Shown here piece after piece: positions 54,042-61,862 of a DNA stretch of 64,000 nucleotides. The DNA comes from JAGPUQ01 sp050250395 (GTDB taxonomy: Bacteria; Pseudomonadota; Gammaproteobacteria; Pseudomonadales; Porticoccaceae): positions 1 to 64,000 of the forward strand of contig JBFWOQ010000009.1 of the NCBI GenBank assembly GCA_050250395.1. The letters are read 5' to 3'. Positions within the stretch are counted from its first letter, which is position 1, and every line of letters begins with the position of its first letter. The notes beneath the pieces were generated by a model. It was not told the origin of the DNA. It worked only from the letters and a program-made list of their open reading frames with translations, and ran no database searches. The position numbers and the translations under genes are program-made.

Positions 54042-54156
54042 CCCATCGGCCCGGGGGCGGGCCTCCTACAACCACCAACCCCGTAGGAGCGGCGCCCCCG
54101 CCGCGATCAACCCCGATACCGCGCCAAACCCATCGGCGCGGGGGCGGGCCTCCTAC
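54042..54156. repeat. REP palindrome cluster 2 (B−, A+, B−)
   Basis: B− at 54042–54069, A+ at 54082–54109 and B− at 54129–54156. The first B and the A face each other head to head, with their GTAG feet about 13 bp apart. The cluster lies just downstream of the RAYT stop codon (54167). Confidence 0.9.
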
Positions 54157-54166
54157 GATCATGCCA

Positions 54167-54610
54167 TCAAATCCACACCGCATCCCAATGGGGGTAATCA
54201 CCCGCCTTTTTCACCAAACCTGCGCGCAGCGGATTTCCCACCAGATATCGCGCAGCGTTTTCCAGGTCCTCCTCGCGGCGCAGCGCACGGTCGTGAAATC
54301 CCGGCTGCCAGATGCGCATCCCCAGACGATGGGCGGTCACGGATTTGACGGCCCCCACAACCGCGGACAGCGTTCTGCCCTCACCGAGCTGCAGCAACCA
54401 ATGGAGGTGGTCCGGCATGACCACATAGGCCAGGGTCCGCGCCCGCTGCTCGGCCTCCTCCAGACGCAATGCCTGAACCAACGTCCTGGCCGCAAAAAAT
54501 TCCCTGAACACCGGGGTGCGCTCGCGGGTTACCGCAGTCACCAGATACACCCGACCCGCTTCCGAATAACGTCCCCGCCGCAACGCCGAGGCATGTGGTC
54601 TGCCGTCCAT
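54167..54610 (-). CDS. REP-associated tyrosine transposase (RAYT)
   Basis: 147 residues, Y1/HUH fold of the IS200-like transposase group. YLVTAVTRERTPVF is the first strand, VMPDHLHWLLQL carries the H-x-H metal site, and AVVGAVKSVTAHRLGMRIWQPGFHDRALRREEDLENAARYLVGNPLRAGLV contains the likely catalytic Tyr in ARYLVGNP. RAYTs cut and join at REP palindromes with a 5' GTAG foot; such palindromes flank this gene on both sides. The presumed domesticated enzyme spreads REPs. It is inserted in the polysaccharide locus. Confidence 0.9.
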   Translation of the reverse strand: MDGRPHASALRRGRYSEAGRVYLVTAVTRERTPVFREFFAARTLVQALRLEEAEQRARTLAYVVMPDHLHWLLQLGEGRTLSAVVGAVKSVTAHRLGMRIWQPGFHDRALRREEDLENAARYLVGNPLRAGLVKKAGDYPHWDAVWI

Positions 54611-54634
54611 GGTTCGACTCCCCGTCGCAACGAT

Positions 54635-54700
54635 CTCGGCCCGGGGGCGGGCCTCCTACAACCGCCGGCCCCGGTAGGAGCGGCGCCCCCGCCGCGATCA
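54635..54700. repeat. REP palindrome cluster 3 (B−, A+)
   Basis: B− at 54635–54659 and A+ at 54674–54700, head to head, 25 bp upstream of the RAYT start codon. With cluster 2 it brackets the gene. Confidence 0.9.
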
Positions 54701-54823
54701 CCGCGTCGGCCAGCGCCTGGCCAAAGCTCCACCAACGAGCAAACGTAGCGTGGGCAAAGCGCAGCGTGCCCGCGCGGTCAAGCCTCGTTTCGCGTCGGCA
54801 GATGAAACCTGCCCACCCTTGGC

Positions 54824-55225
54824 TTACACCCAGTTCTCCAATAATAGCCCCGGGACACGGGAGAACTCCCTTTCGTTGTTGGAGACCAGAGTCAATCCCA
54901 GGCTGCGGGCATGGCCTGCAATCATCAGGTCATAAGGCCCGATTCCCTGGCCGGACCGCTCCAGCGCCGCCCGGATCTGGCCATAGTGAACGGCCGCCTT
55001 GTCATCGAATGGCAGCACTTCCAGCCGGGCTGCAAAGCGCTCCACCTGGTCGAGGTTGTGTTCCTGGCGCGACGACTTCTCTGCGCCGTACAACAGCTCG
55101 GCCAGCACGACCGACGAGATGGCCAAATGGGCCGCATGGCGGTTGAACCGCTCTCGAAGATGGGCGGGGCGCTGTTTCAGCGTATAGATACAGATATTGG
55201 TATCCAGCAGGTAGCGCAGTGTCAC
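54824..55225 (-). CDS. vapC: PIN-domain ribonuclease toxin VapC
   Basis: 133 residues. The PIN acidic residues are in LLDTNICIYTLK (Asp8), LAELLYGAEKS (Glu43) and GPYDLMIAGHARSLGLTLVSNN (Asp98). The N-terminal RYLLDTNICIYTLKQRP is the typical enterobacterial-type VapC start, an initiator tRNA-fMet cleaving group; the target here is untested. It overlaps vapB by 4 bp. Confidence 0.9.
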   Translation of the reverse strand: MTLRYLLDTNICIYTLKQRPAHLRERFNRHAAHLAISSVVLAELLYGAEKSSRQEHNLDQVERFAARLEVLPFDDKAAVHYGQIRAALERSGQGIGPYDLMIAGHARSLGLTLVSNNEREFSRVPGLLLENWV

Positions 55226-55452
55226 AGCCCATTCCGCTGTTGCATCGCCAGCTGATCGCGTTCGGTCATGAAGTCATCGGTAACACCGGGGCTATCGAAA
55301 AAATCATCCCAACCGTGCCCGACCGGAACAATCAGCCGCGCCTGTCCCACTCGGATAACTTCGACCCGCTTCACATCATCGGGCAAAGCCACCGCCTTGG
55401 GCAGGCGCACCGCCTGACTGCGATTGCTCTTGAAAACTGTGGTTTCGATCAT
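55222..55452 (-). CDS. vapB: AbrB/MazE-type antitoxin VapB
   Basis: 76 residues from ATG 55452. The swapped-hairpin DNA-binding part is ETTVFKSNRSQAVRLPKAVALPDDVKRVEVI, and the C-terminal tail GWDDFFDSPGVTDDFMTERDQ would neutralise VapC. It is the first gene of the pair and likely represses their shared promoter in 55453–55540. Confidence 0.9.
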   Translation of the reverse strand: MIETTVFKSNRSQAVRLPKAVALPDDVKRVEVIRVGQARLIVPVGHGWDDFFDSPGVTDDFMTERDQLAMQQRNGL

Positions 55453-55557
55453 GCGATGCCTCCGGCGTTGGATCATGTGGAGAAAGATGGCTCGATTATT
55501 GGCTTGCCTTTGGGAGATGTCAACGGGATATACATCATCAGCATCGCACCCGCCAAA

Positions 55558-55666
55558 CCCATCGGCCCGGGGGCGGGCCTCCTACAGGTGCCCCGCTGCA
55601 ACCGCCCCCGCCGCGATCAACCCCGATACCGCACCAAACCCATCGGCCCGAGGGCGGGCCTCCTAC
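55558..55666. repeat. REP palindrome cluster 4 (B−, degenerate A, B−)
   Basis: B− at 55558–55585 and 55639–55666, with a degenerate A (CAACCGCCCCCGCCGCGATCA at about 55599–55619) between. These fill part of the 425-bp gap between vapB and the next toxin–antitoxin pair. The remainder (55667–55877) is AT-richer and shows no gene. Confidence 0.85.
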
Positions 55667-55877
55667 AACCACCGATCCCCGTGGGCAGATATTTACTCCG
55701 ACCCTTTTTACGCTTCAGCATAGTTTGGGTATACCGTATCATTCCACCGTAAACCCGCTACCTCAGTCATATCCGGCGGGCAGCTTCCGAGACTTGCCGC
55801 TCTGTCGAGATAGCCTGCAGCGAACTGTCGTGCGCGGCCCCAGCCGACTAAACTGAAGATCTTGCGAGGAATCCGTC

Positions 55878-56108
55878 ATGACAACCGACATCACCGAACT
55901 GACGAAGCAACTGCACGCTGAAGTCGATCTGACGCCAGAGCGCTACCGGCCGCTGCTGCTGCGCCTGGTGCATTCGTTTCGCGAAGGCATCGAGGAAGAC
56001 GAGCCGTGGCCGACGGCCGAGGAGAGCCTGCGTGAGGGACTGCGCGACATGAAGGCCGGGCGCGTCTATCCCATCGACACGCTGTGGGATCGCGTGAATG
56101 CCGACTGA
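55878..56108 (+). CDS. Antitoxin-like protein of a RelE/ParE-type module
   Basis: 76 residues: ELTKQLHAEVDLTPERYRPLLLRLVHSFREGIEEDEPWPTAEESLREGLRDMKAGRVYPIDTLWDRVNAD. Acidic and helical, with no clear DNA-binding motif. Such proteins accompany RelE-like toxins and resemble Phd-type C-terminal halves. It overlaps the next gene by 11 bp, which supports a toxin–antitoxin pair. Confidence 0.7.
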   Translation: MTTDITELTKQLHAEVDLTPERYRPLLLRLVHSFREGIEEDEPWPTAEESLREGLRDMKAGRVYPIDTLWDRVNAD

Positions 56109-56451
56109 GCCGACGCCGGTCGCGCTGAACTACTCCGCTGCCTTTCTCCGCCAGCTCAAACGCCTCCGCAAGAAGTACCGTCGCATCCAGTCCGATCTGC
56201 AGCCGCTGCTGGATGAACTCCAGAGCGGCTCTATGCCGGGTGATCGGGTGCAGGGCATTGGCCATACCGTCCACAAAGTCCGCCTGCCCAACAGTGATGC
56301 GCAGCGCGGCACCAGCGGCGGCTATCGGGTGATCTACTACGTCCAGACCGCAAGCGGTCGCCTGCTCGTGACGATCTACTCAAAAGCCGAGCAGTCCGAC
56401 ATCCCGGACGACGGCATCCGTCGCATCATTGAAGAAGAAATCGGCGGCTGA
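56098..56451 (+). CDS. RelE/ParE-superfamily toxin
   Basis: 117 residues. The RelE-like core is YSAAFLRQLKRLRKKYRRIQSDLQPLLDEL, then VHKVRLPNSDAQRGTSGGYRVIYYVQTASGRLLVTIYSKAEQSDI, with basic residues in the expected nuclease positions (Lys/Arg on the second helix, Arg in GGYRVIYY). It would cut mRNA or inhibit gyrase; which one is not clear. Its partner is encoded just upstream. Confidence 0.8.
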   Translation: MPTEPTPVALNYSAAFLRQLKRLRKKYRRIQSDLQPLLDELQSGSMPGDRVQGIGHTVHKVRLPNSDAQRGTSGGYRVIYYVQTASGRLLVTIYSKAEQSDIPDDGIRRIIEEEIGG

Positions 56452-56481
56452 CACCCCGGCTGCACGGGCCATGACGCGCCC

Positions 56482-56650
56482 GCATGCCCGGGGGCGGGCC
56501 TCCTACAACCACCGACCCTGTAGGAGCGGCGCCCCCGCCGCGATCATCCCCAGATGCCACACCCCACCCCCGTAGGAGCGGCGCCCCCGCCGCGATCAAC
56601 CCCGGACACCACACCGCAACCCCGTAGGAGCGGCGCCCCCGCCGCGATCA
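56482..56650. repeat. REP palindrome cluster 5 (B−, A+, A+, A+)
   Basis: B− at 56482–56506 and A+ at 56520–56546, 56571–56598 and 56623–56650. The A copies are about 52 bp apart and nearly identical. They occupy the whole gap between the RelE-like toxin and the FkbM methyltransferase stop. Confidence 0.9.
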
Positions 56651-56666
56651 ACCCCGGCGCCAAACC

Positions 56667-57395
56667 TCACCGCCCAAACAAAAAATCCGCCTGCACCGCC
56701 CGGCCGCGCTCGTCATACGCCATGTGGTAGACCCCCGCCAGGCGCAAACCCCGTTCGCGCAGCCAGGCGATCACCTCGTCGGCAAACGCCTGCCCCGCGT
56801 ACAGCTCCTGAAACGAACACTCCGCATACACCCAGGCAAAGCGCTCCAGCACCTCCTCGCAACCGGCCAGCGCCTGCAACTCGAAACCCTGCACATCCAG
56901 CTTGAGCAGTGCCGGCGCGGCGATGTCCGCCGCGGGCAGGGCATCGGCCAGGCGCAGCACGCGAATGGTGGCGGTGCCGGCTTCGGCCGTGCCGGGGAAC
57001 AACTCATTCTGCTGCGCCGTGATCGGCAGCAGGGACGAAGAATCGTCCCGCGCCGACAGATGAATGGTTGCCGTCCCTGATTCCGGCCCAATGGCCGCCT
57101 CTACCAGTCGTGCGCGACCATCACCCGCAAATACTGCCCGATACCCCGCCGCCGGCCCCGGCAGCGGCTCGAAAGAAACGATAGCGGCATCCGGAAAGCA
57201 GTGCCGCACCGCCAGCGCGAACTGACCCCGATTAGCGCCGATGTCCACCACCGTGCGCGCCGGCCCCAGATTGCGCAGCACGCGGGCATGTTCCACCCCG
57301 GCCGCCACCCGGTGGCGGAGCAGCGCCGCGCGCCAAGCGGGAACGGCGAGAATGCCGGCGAGTTTGCGGGCCTTGGCGGTCAGGTTTGTGAACAC
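56667..57395 (-). CDS. FkbM-family methyltransferase
   Basis: 242 residues from GTG 57395 (GGAG 6 bp upstream). SAM-binding motif VVDIGANRGQFALAVRHCFPDAAIVSFEPLPG, then LLKLDVQGFELQALAGCEEVLERFAWVYAECSFQELYAG, the typical FkbM end. It probably O-methylates a sugar in the polysaccharide. Its start overlaps the upstream methyltransferase stop by ~16 bp. Confidence 0.85.
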   Translation of the reverse strand: MFTNLTAKARKLAGILAVPAWRAALLRHRVAAGVEHARVLRNLGPARTVVDIGANRGQFALAVRHCFPDAAIVSFEPLPGPAAGYRAVFAGDGRARLVEAAIGPESGTATIHLSARDDSSSLLPITAQQNELFPGTAEAGTATIRVLRLADALPAADIAAPALLKLDVQGFELQALAGCEEVLERFAWVYAECSFQELYAGQAFADEVIAWLRERGLRLAGVYHMAYDERGRAVQADFLFGR

Positions 57396-58132
57396 GACCG
57401 CTCCATCTCGATTGCGCGGTTGATCAGTACCACATAGGCAAAACTTGTCAACGCGGGCACCGGATGGCGACTGAGCACCCCCGACAGCCACGCGTGGATA
57501 TCTCGCAGAACCGGAATCTTCTGGTAATACGCCCCGTGCCCGTAAAAGCCGAGATATTGTTCGACCTCGTACCCCAACCGTTCAAACCTGCGAATCTGCC
57601 CGCGCGACGGACCGCGGCACCAGCAATAGCGCGCCGGAAACTTGCCCAGCTTGCCGGACCTTTCGCGCCCGGGCTGGAGAAGATGTAACAACTTCTCAGC
57701 CCATGTCTCCGGCAATGCGGCATTGACCAAAAAAGGCAACGCAAATAGCGTCGGGAAAAAGTGGAAAGCGTAGCCGCCATCCCTCAACAGCGAACGGATG
57801 TTCTGGTGAAATTGTTCGCCGTTTGGCACATGCTCGGCCAGCATGCGGCTGAACGCAAAATCGTATTGCCGCCGAAGCAAAGGTGCATCCCCGCAAATAT
57901 CCGCGCAAACCTTCAGATAGCCCACGGGCGCCTTATCCAGCTCGGATTGGGAAATATCGAGCAATGTGTACTCGATCCCGCGGGATGCGACAAAGTCAGC
58001 GGATAACGTCGGATTAGCGCCGGCGCCGATTTCCACGATCCGTGTAAAGCCATGCGCCTTGACCATCCTGACAATGTGAGGAACGACGTTTTCCCAAGCG
58101 TCGTCGGATAAACCGTAGCGAATATGCGTCAC
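57380..58132 (-). CDS. Class I SAM-dependent methyltransferase
   Basis: 250 residues if started at GTG 58132, which overlaps the stop of the decayed gmd fragment (GTGA). Motif I is RIVEIGAGANPTLSADFV; then SELDKAPVGYLKVCADICGD, and ML-AEHVPNGEQFHQNIRSLLRDGGYAFHFFP is the post-II region. The frame extends upstream through the pseudogene, so earlier starts are unlikely. It is AT-richer than the genes left of it. Probably modifies a sugar or lipid carrier. Confidence 0.75.
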   Translation of the reverse strand: MTHIRYGLSDDAWENVVPHIVRMVKAHGFTRIVEIGAGANPTLSADFVASRGIEYTLLDISQSELDKAPVGYLKVCADICGDAPLLRRQYDFAFSRMLAEHVPNGEQFHQNIRSLLRDGGYAFHFFPTLFALPFLVNAALPETWAEKLLHLLQPGRERSGKLGKFPARYCWCRGPSRGQIRRFERLGYEVEQYLGFYGHGAYYQKIPVLRDIHAWLSGVLSRHPVPALTSFAYVVLINRAIEMERSCSQT

Positions 58133-58509
58133 AAAATAATCTCGATAGCTCCTGTCGTGCCGCCGATTACCTGAGCCCCTTGTTCTGTTGAGCACACTCC
58201 TTCCCGACCGCGATTTTCCCAATCGACCAAGCCTTTTACGACATCTCTCATTAGAAACCCCGGCTTCCAACCACGTTTGCGTGCGGCTTTCTCCGGATTG
58301 CCCTGACTCCGGCCAATATCCGCGGGGCGAAACAGTGATGGATCGGAATCAACATGTTTTCGCCAATCCAGGCCAACAGCCCCAAACACAGTGGCGACGA
58401 ACTCCTGAAGCGAATGCGCTTCGCCAGTGGCGATAATGTAATCGTCGGGATCGTGTTGCTGGCGCCATGGACAACAACCGAACCTGAGCTTTAACGCCAA
58501 TTGTGACAA
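58129..58509 (-). pseudogene. Decayed C-terminal fragment of GDP-mannose 4,6-dehydratase
   Basis: The frame reads WRQQHDPDDYIIATGEAHSLQEFV…LDWRKHVDSDPSLFRPADIGRSQGNPEKAARKRGWKPGFLMRDVVKGLVDWENRG, matching the last ~100 residues of Gmd, with a typical Gmd WLMLQQ-type block degraded to CPWRQQ. The first two-thirds are missing; the upstream 58510–58632 is unrecognised. It is a remnant distinct in sequence from the intact gmd at 51452, so it came from another allele or transfer event. Confidence 0.75.
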
Positions 58510-58632
58510 GATTGGCAGTCGTGGCGATCGCCGCCTCGCGAAGTGCCCCGGACCTGATATCCTTCAGCCAACCGCTATTGGGCAACAAAAAGCCGCCCTC
58601 TTGCTCACCAACCCAACAACTTAGAGCGCCTT

Positions 58633-59751
58633 TCACGACAGACTGCTATATCGTTCGATGGTTGAATCCGTGCAGAGCTCCCAGGTAAATCGAGTATAGC
58701 GTTCACGGCCCAGTTCGATTAATTCATGGCGTCGCTCTGAAGACCCTAGCGTTTTCTCCAATGCGAGGCGTATCGAATCAGTGTCGTGTGGATCAAAATA
58801 CGCTGCGGCGGCCCCTAACACCTCGGGAAGCGAGCTGGTATTGCTGCAGATAACCGGACAATCCAGCGACATGGCTTCAAGCGGTGGTATGCCGAAGCCC
58901 TCGTAAAGCGAGGGATAAACAAACGCTGCCGCATTGCGATAATGCACGGCCAACCTTCCATCGCCGCCACCTGTTTGGCTAACTTGATGCTCGGGTATTC
59001 CCAACTCACTGATCAAACGAAGTTCATCTGACCGCAGAAGGCCCCCGCCAAAACAGATAACCCCGAAATTCTGGCGTAGCCACGAAGAGCTACCGAAAGC
59101 ACGTAAAAATCCCGAAAAGTTTTTATAGCCGGCGCGTTCTCCGACATAAAGGATGTAGGGCAAGCAGCCCGGTTGTAGTTCCTGGTTGAGCAGATCTCTC
59201 GGATCGGCAAGGCGATCAAATCCCAGATGAATTACGGATACCTTGTCGCTGCAAAGATTGAACATCTCCAGCAAATCTCGGCGAGTACTCTCCGATATGC
59301 AGATAACGTGATCCGCTTGGAGAACGGCTTGCTTCTTCCACGTTGACAGGCGGCTATTCATCGGAAACATGGTCGAAAAGCGTTCATGGATCATATCGTG
59401 CACCGTGACTACCCGGCGCGCGCCTTTCGGCGCGCAGGTCCACGGAAAGTAGTAGGTGTGATGTACGATCTCGGGCTTGAACCGCCTGATCGGCGAGCAA
59501 GATAACGCCAAATTGAGCGCATGAGTGAGCTTGTGTTGTTTAGCGGCTATGGGAACGTGTCTGCCGAACACAAGCTTCGGCGGCAGAGCAGATAGGTAGG
59601 AATTGATATGCAGTGGAGCGAAGATTTTCAGGTCAACAGTGGGACGTGAAGACAAGCATCTGGCCAAATTGCAAAAATAGCGAGAAACTCCTCCATATTC
59701 TTGCATGGCAAAGATTTGGGAATCGAGGGCGATGCGCATGGTTGAGTTCAC
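58633..59751 (-). CDS. Glycosyltransferase family 4 (AT-rich gene)
   Basis: 372 residues, GT-B. MRIALDSQIFAMQEYGGVSRYFCNLAR near the start, EIVHHTYYF, VVTVHDMIHERF, DHVICISESTRRDLLEMF, ILYVGERAGYKNFSGFLRAF and the E-x7-E motif PSLYEGFGIPPLEAMS. Codon use is less GC-biased than in the rfb genes. It is upstream of the gmd remnant on the same strand. Confidence 0.87.
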   Translation of the reverse strand: MNSTMRIALDSQIFAMQEYGGVSRYFCNLARCLSSRPTVDLKIFAPLHINSYLSALPPKLVFGRHVPIAAKQHKLTHALNLALSCSPIRRFKPEIVHHTYYFPWTCAPKGARRVVTVHDMIHERFSTMFPMNSRLSTWKKQAVLQADHVICISESTRRDLLEMFNLCSDKVSVIHLGFDRLADPRDLLNQELQPGCLPYILYVGERAGYKNFSGFLRAFGSSSWLRQNFGVICFGGGLLRSDELRLISELGIPEHQVSQTGGGDGRLAVHYRNAAAFVYPSLYEGFGIPPLEAMSLDCPVICSNTSSLPEVLGAAAAYFDPHDTDSIRLALEKTLGSSERRHELIELGRERYTRFTWELCTDSTIERYSSLS

Positions 59752-59890
59752 GGGTTAGTGATAACAGGCGTTACAGTTGCCAATGATCGTCTCAAAGAGC
59801 AGATACACAGTTCAATTTACAGAGCTTCGATCGCTTTGTACAAAATGCGAACGAACCGATCACTCTGCGCTTTTTGCCTTTCGTTGACTC

Positions 59891-60790
59891 TTATAAACAT
59901 TCTATCTCTGCATGCTCGGTAGGCTTCCGTTGCATTCCCGCTCCCACCGGCGATTTCATTGCAACCATTCCAAACGTGTTACGAATCCCCAACCATTCCC
60001 CGAAAAATTGCGCCTTGTCACTATGCAAACTGCAATACCGCACTGTCTCGCACATAAATCCGGCGGCAGAAAGGGCTTGCGCGATCCGGTCCTGATTCAC
60101 TCCATCACGGACCGCGTGATACTCCACATTGTCATGCAGCGAATCCGGCGAATAAATTCCAGCCATGCGCCGAAGACGACGTCCGATCCCTGCCGTAACA
60201 TCCCCCTGAAAGATCCTCCATAGAACATACGCAACCCAAGAAACTGTGGCGTCGCGGCGCGACAGGGAAGCGCGCCACATTGGATCCTGAAAGCTGAAAA
60301 ACGCCCCGTGGTCCGAGAGACGCGGGATACAGCGCAAAATCATATCCAAGTAATCCGGAATATGATGCAACAGTGAATTCGCGACAATAACATCGAATTG
60401 AGCGCATTCTTCCAGAATGGTATCGATGTCTGTGCAACGAATGGTCAACTTGCCTGGCAGCCCCACACAGGTTGCGCGTAGTTGCTCCAACTGACGCTCG
60501 GACACGTCAACGGCCAAGACCTCGGCGCCGAGTTTCAGAAAGGACGCAGTGGCTACCCCGTCGCCGGCACCGAGATCCAACACCCTTGCACGACCTTCGT
60601 TGTCTTTGCAGACATCAAATGCCTTTGCCACCATTTCGTCGTACAACCGCCTTATCGATTCATGCCGCAAATGTGGCGCCGTGGAGGAGTACTCTCCTAT
60701 CCCCAGAGAGTCATAGTACCGCTTGTTCGCATCGCCCTTTGGACGGGATTTCGTCAGATCACGCATGCATATGCATCCATAGACATTCAA
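59891..60790 (-). CDS. Class I SAM-dependent methyltransferase
   Basis: 299 residues, or 291 from an in-frame ATG at 60766. Motif I is VLDLGAGDGVATASFLKLGAEVLAVDVSERQLEQL, then FDVIVANSLLHHIPDYLDMILRC and HGAFFSFQDPMW. The C-terminal half is variable. It is AT-richer than the surrounding locus. Likely methylates a sugar or small molecule used in the polysaccharide; the substrate is unknown. Confidence 0.8.
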   Translation of the reverse strand: MNVYGCICMRDLTKSRPKGDANKRYYDSLGIGEYSSTAPHLRHESIRRLYDEMVAKAFDVCKDNEGRARVLDLGAGDGVATASFLKLGAEVLAVDVSERQLEQLRATCVGLPGKLTIRCTDIDTILEECAQFDVIVANSLLHHIPDYLDMILRCIPRLSDHGAFFSFQDPMWRASLSRRDATVSWVAYVLWRIFQGDVTAGIGRRLRRMAGIYSPDSLHDNVEYHAVRDGVNQDRIAQALSAAGFMCETVRYCSLHSDKAQFFGEWLGIRNTFGMVAMKSPVGAGMQRKPTEHAEIECL

Positions 60791-60889
60791 CCATCATGGA
60801 ACGCCCAGAGCGATAGTTGATGGCAACCCATCTTGCAGCACAGCAGTCTGCGCAACAACAAAACACACCAGTAGCACCATGGCCGTCAA

Positions 60890-61837
60890 TCAACCACGTC
60901 TATAATTCCGGTCACCGTCGTTCCTTGCAACAACAAATCTATAGATTCTTGTAAAAAAAGGAACGTGTGAAGCCACAAGTCGTATATTGTTACGCCTGAA
61001 AAATACCGTGATGAATACAGCAACATAAACGCAAACGTTCTTAAGCGCGTTACCTCCGCTTGCAGCCTTTGCCATATGCGAGGCAATTGAAGCACCTATG
61101 GCAATCCACGGAAATTTTCCATGCCATGCCGGCAGGCCCAGAGCCGAAACCATGCGGCGAATGGTAGAAGCTGTACTGTCTTCGAATTCCCGGTGAATAA
61201 AAACGCCAGGGACAACGGCTGCTTTCCCTCGCAAAAGAACATCCGCTACCCACGCCCAATCGCCCGCGAGAATATTCGGTATCCTGCACTTCTCCACCAT
61301 GCTCCTTCTATAAACCCCATAAAACATCGAGTTGTCCCAGACGCGCCACAGATACTTCATCACTCTAAGTATCGGCAACGACGAGCCGGCCTCGATTACA
61401 TTGCCGTGATACGCAAATGAACCGTCATCCCGGTGGTAGGCGCCTTGTCCTGCCGCGAGCGCCACGGACGGATCGTCTTCAAGCGCCTGTACGCAAAGTG
61501 AAATGTACGTTGGATCGATCCAGTCGTCATCGGCAAGCCACATGAAATACTTGCCTCCCGCCTGCGCCCTGGCAAACTCAAAGTTTTTGGTTGGCCCGAC
61601 ATTTTCGGACTGCCTGAAATATCGAATGCGCTTATCGTCATCCGACAGCTCGGCGCACAAGCGCTCTGTATTGTCCGATGAGGCGTTGTCGGAAATGATT
61701 ATCTCGATATTCCGATAGTCGCTGGCATAGAGTGAATTAATCGCTCGCATCAATTTCGCGGATCGATTGTAGGTCGGGATACAGGCGCTCACCAATGGCA
61801 TGGTCGCATGGGTAGCGGACTTCCGATCATCTAGCAT
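60890..61837 (-). CDS. Glycosyltransferase family 2
   Basis: 315 residues. PLVSACIPTYNRSAKLMRAINSLYASDYRNIEIIISDNASSDNTERLC, GPTKNFEFARAQAGGKYFMWLADDDWIDPTYIS (DDD metal site). The C-terminal part has a hydrophobic stretch (NVCVYVAVFITVFF) that may associate with the membrane. It adds a sugar to the repeat unit. AT-richer, like its neighbours at 57.4–60.8 kb. Confidence 0.88.
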   Translation of the reverse strand: MLDDRKSATHATMPLVSACIPTYNRSAKLMRAINSLYASDYRNIEIIISDNASSDNTERLCAELSDDDKRIRYFRQSENVGPTKNFEFARAQAGGKYFMWLADDDWIDPTYISLCVQALEDDPSVALAAGQGAYHRDDGSFAYHGNVIEAGSSLPILRVMKYLWRVWDNSMFYGVYRRSMVEKCRIPNILAGDWAWVADVLLRGKAAVVPGVFIHREFEDSTASTIRRMVSALGLPAWHGKFPWIAIGASIASHMAKAASGGNALKNVCVYVAVFITVFFRRNNIRLVASHVPFFTRIYRFVVARNDGDRNYRRG

Positions 61838-61862
61838 GCAGACACCATTCCGGAAACTTTAC

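Noticed and set aside
48881..56650. CRISPR array
   Set aside because: The repeated units are palindromes in irregular spacing and both orientations, with no spacers of constant length and no cas genes.
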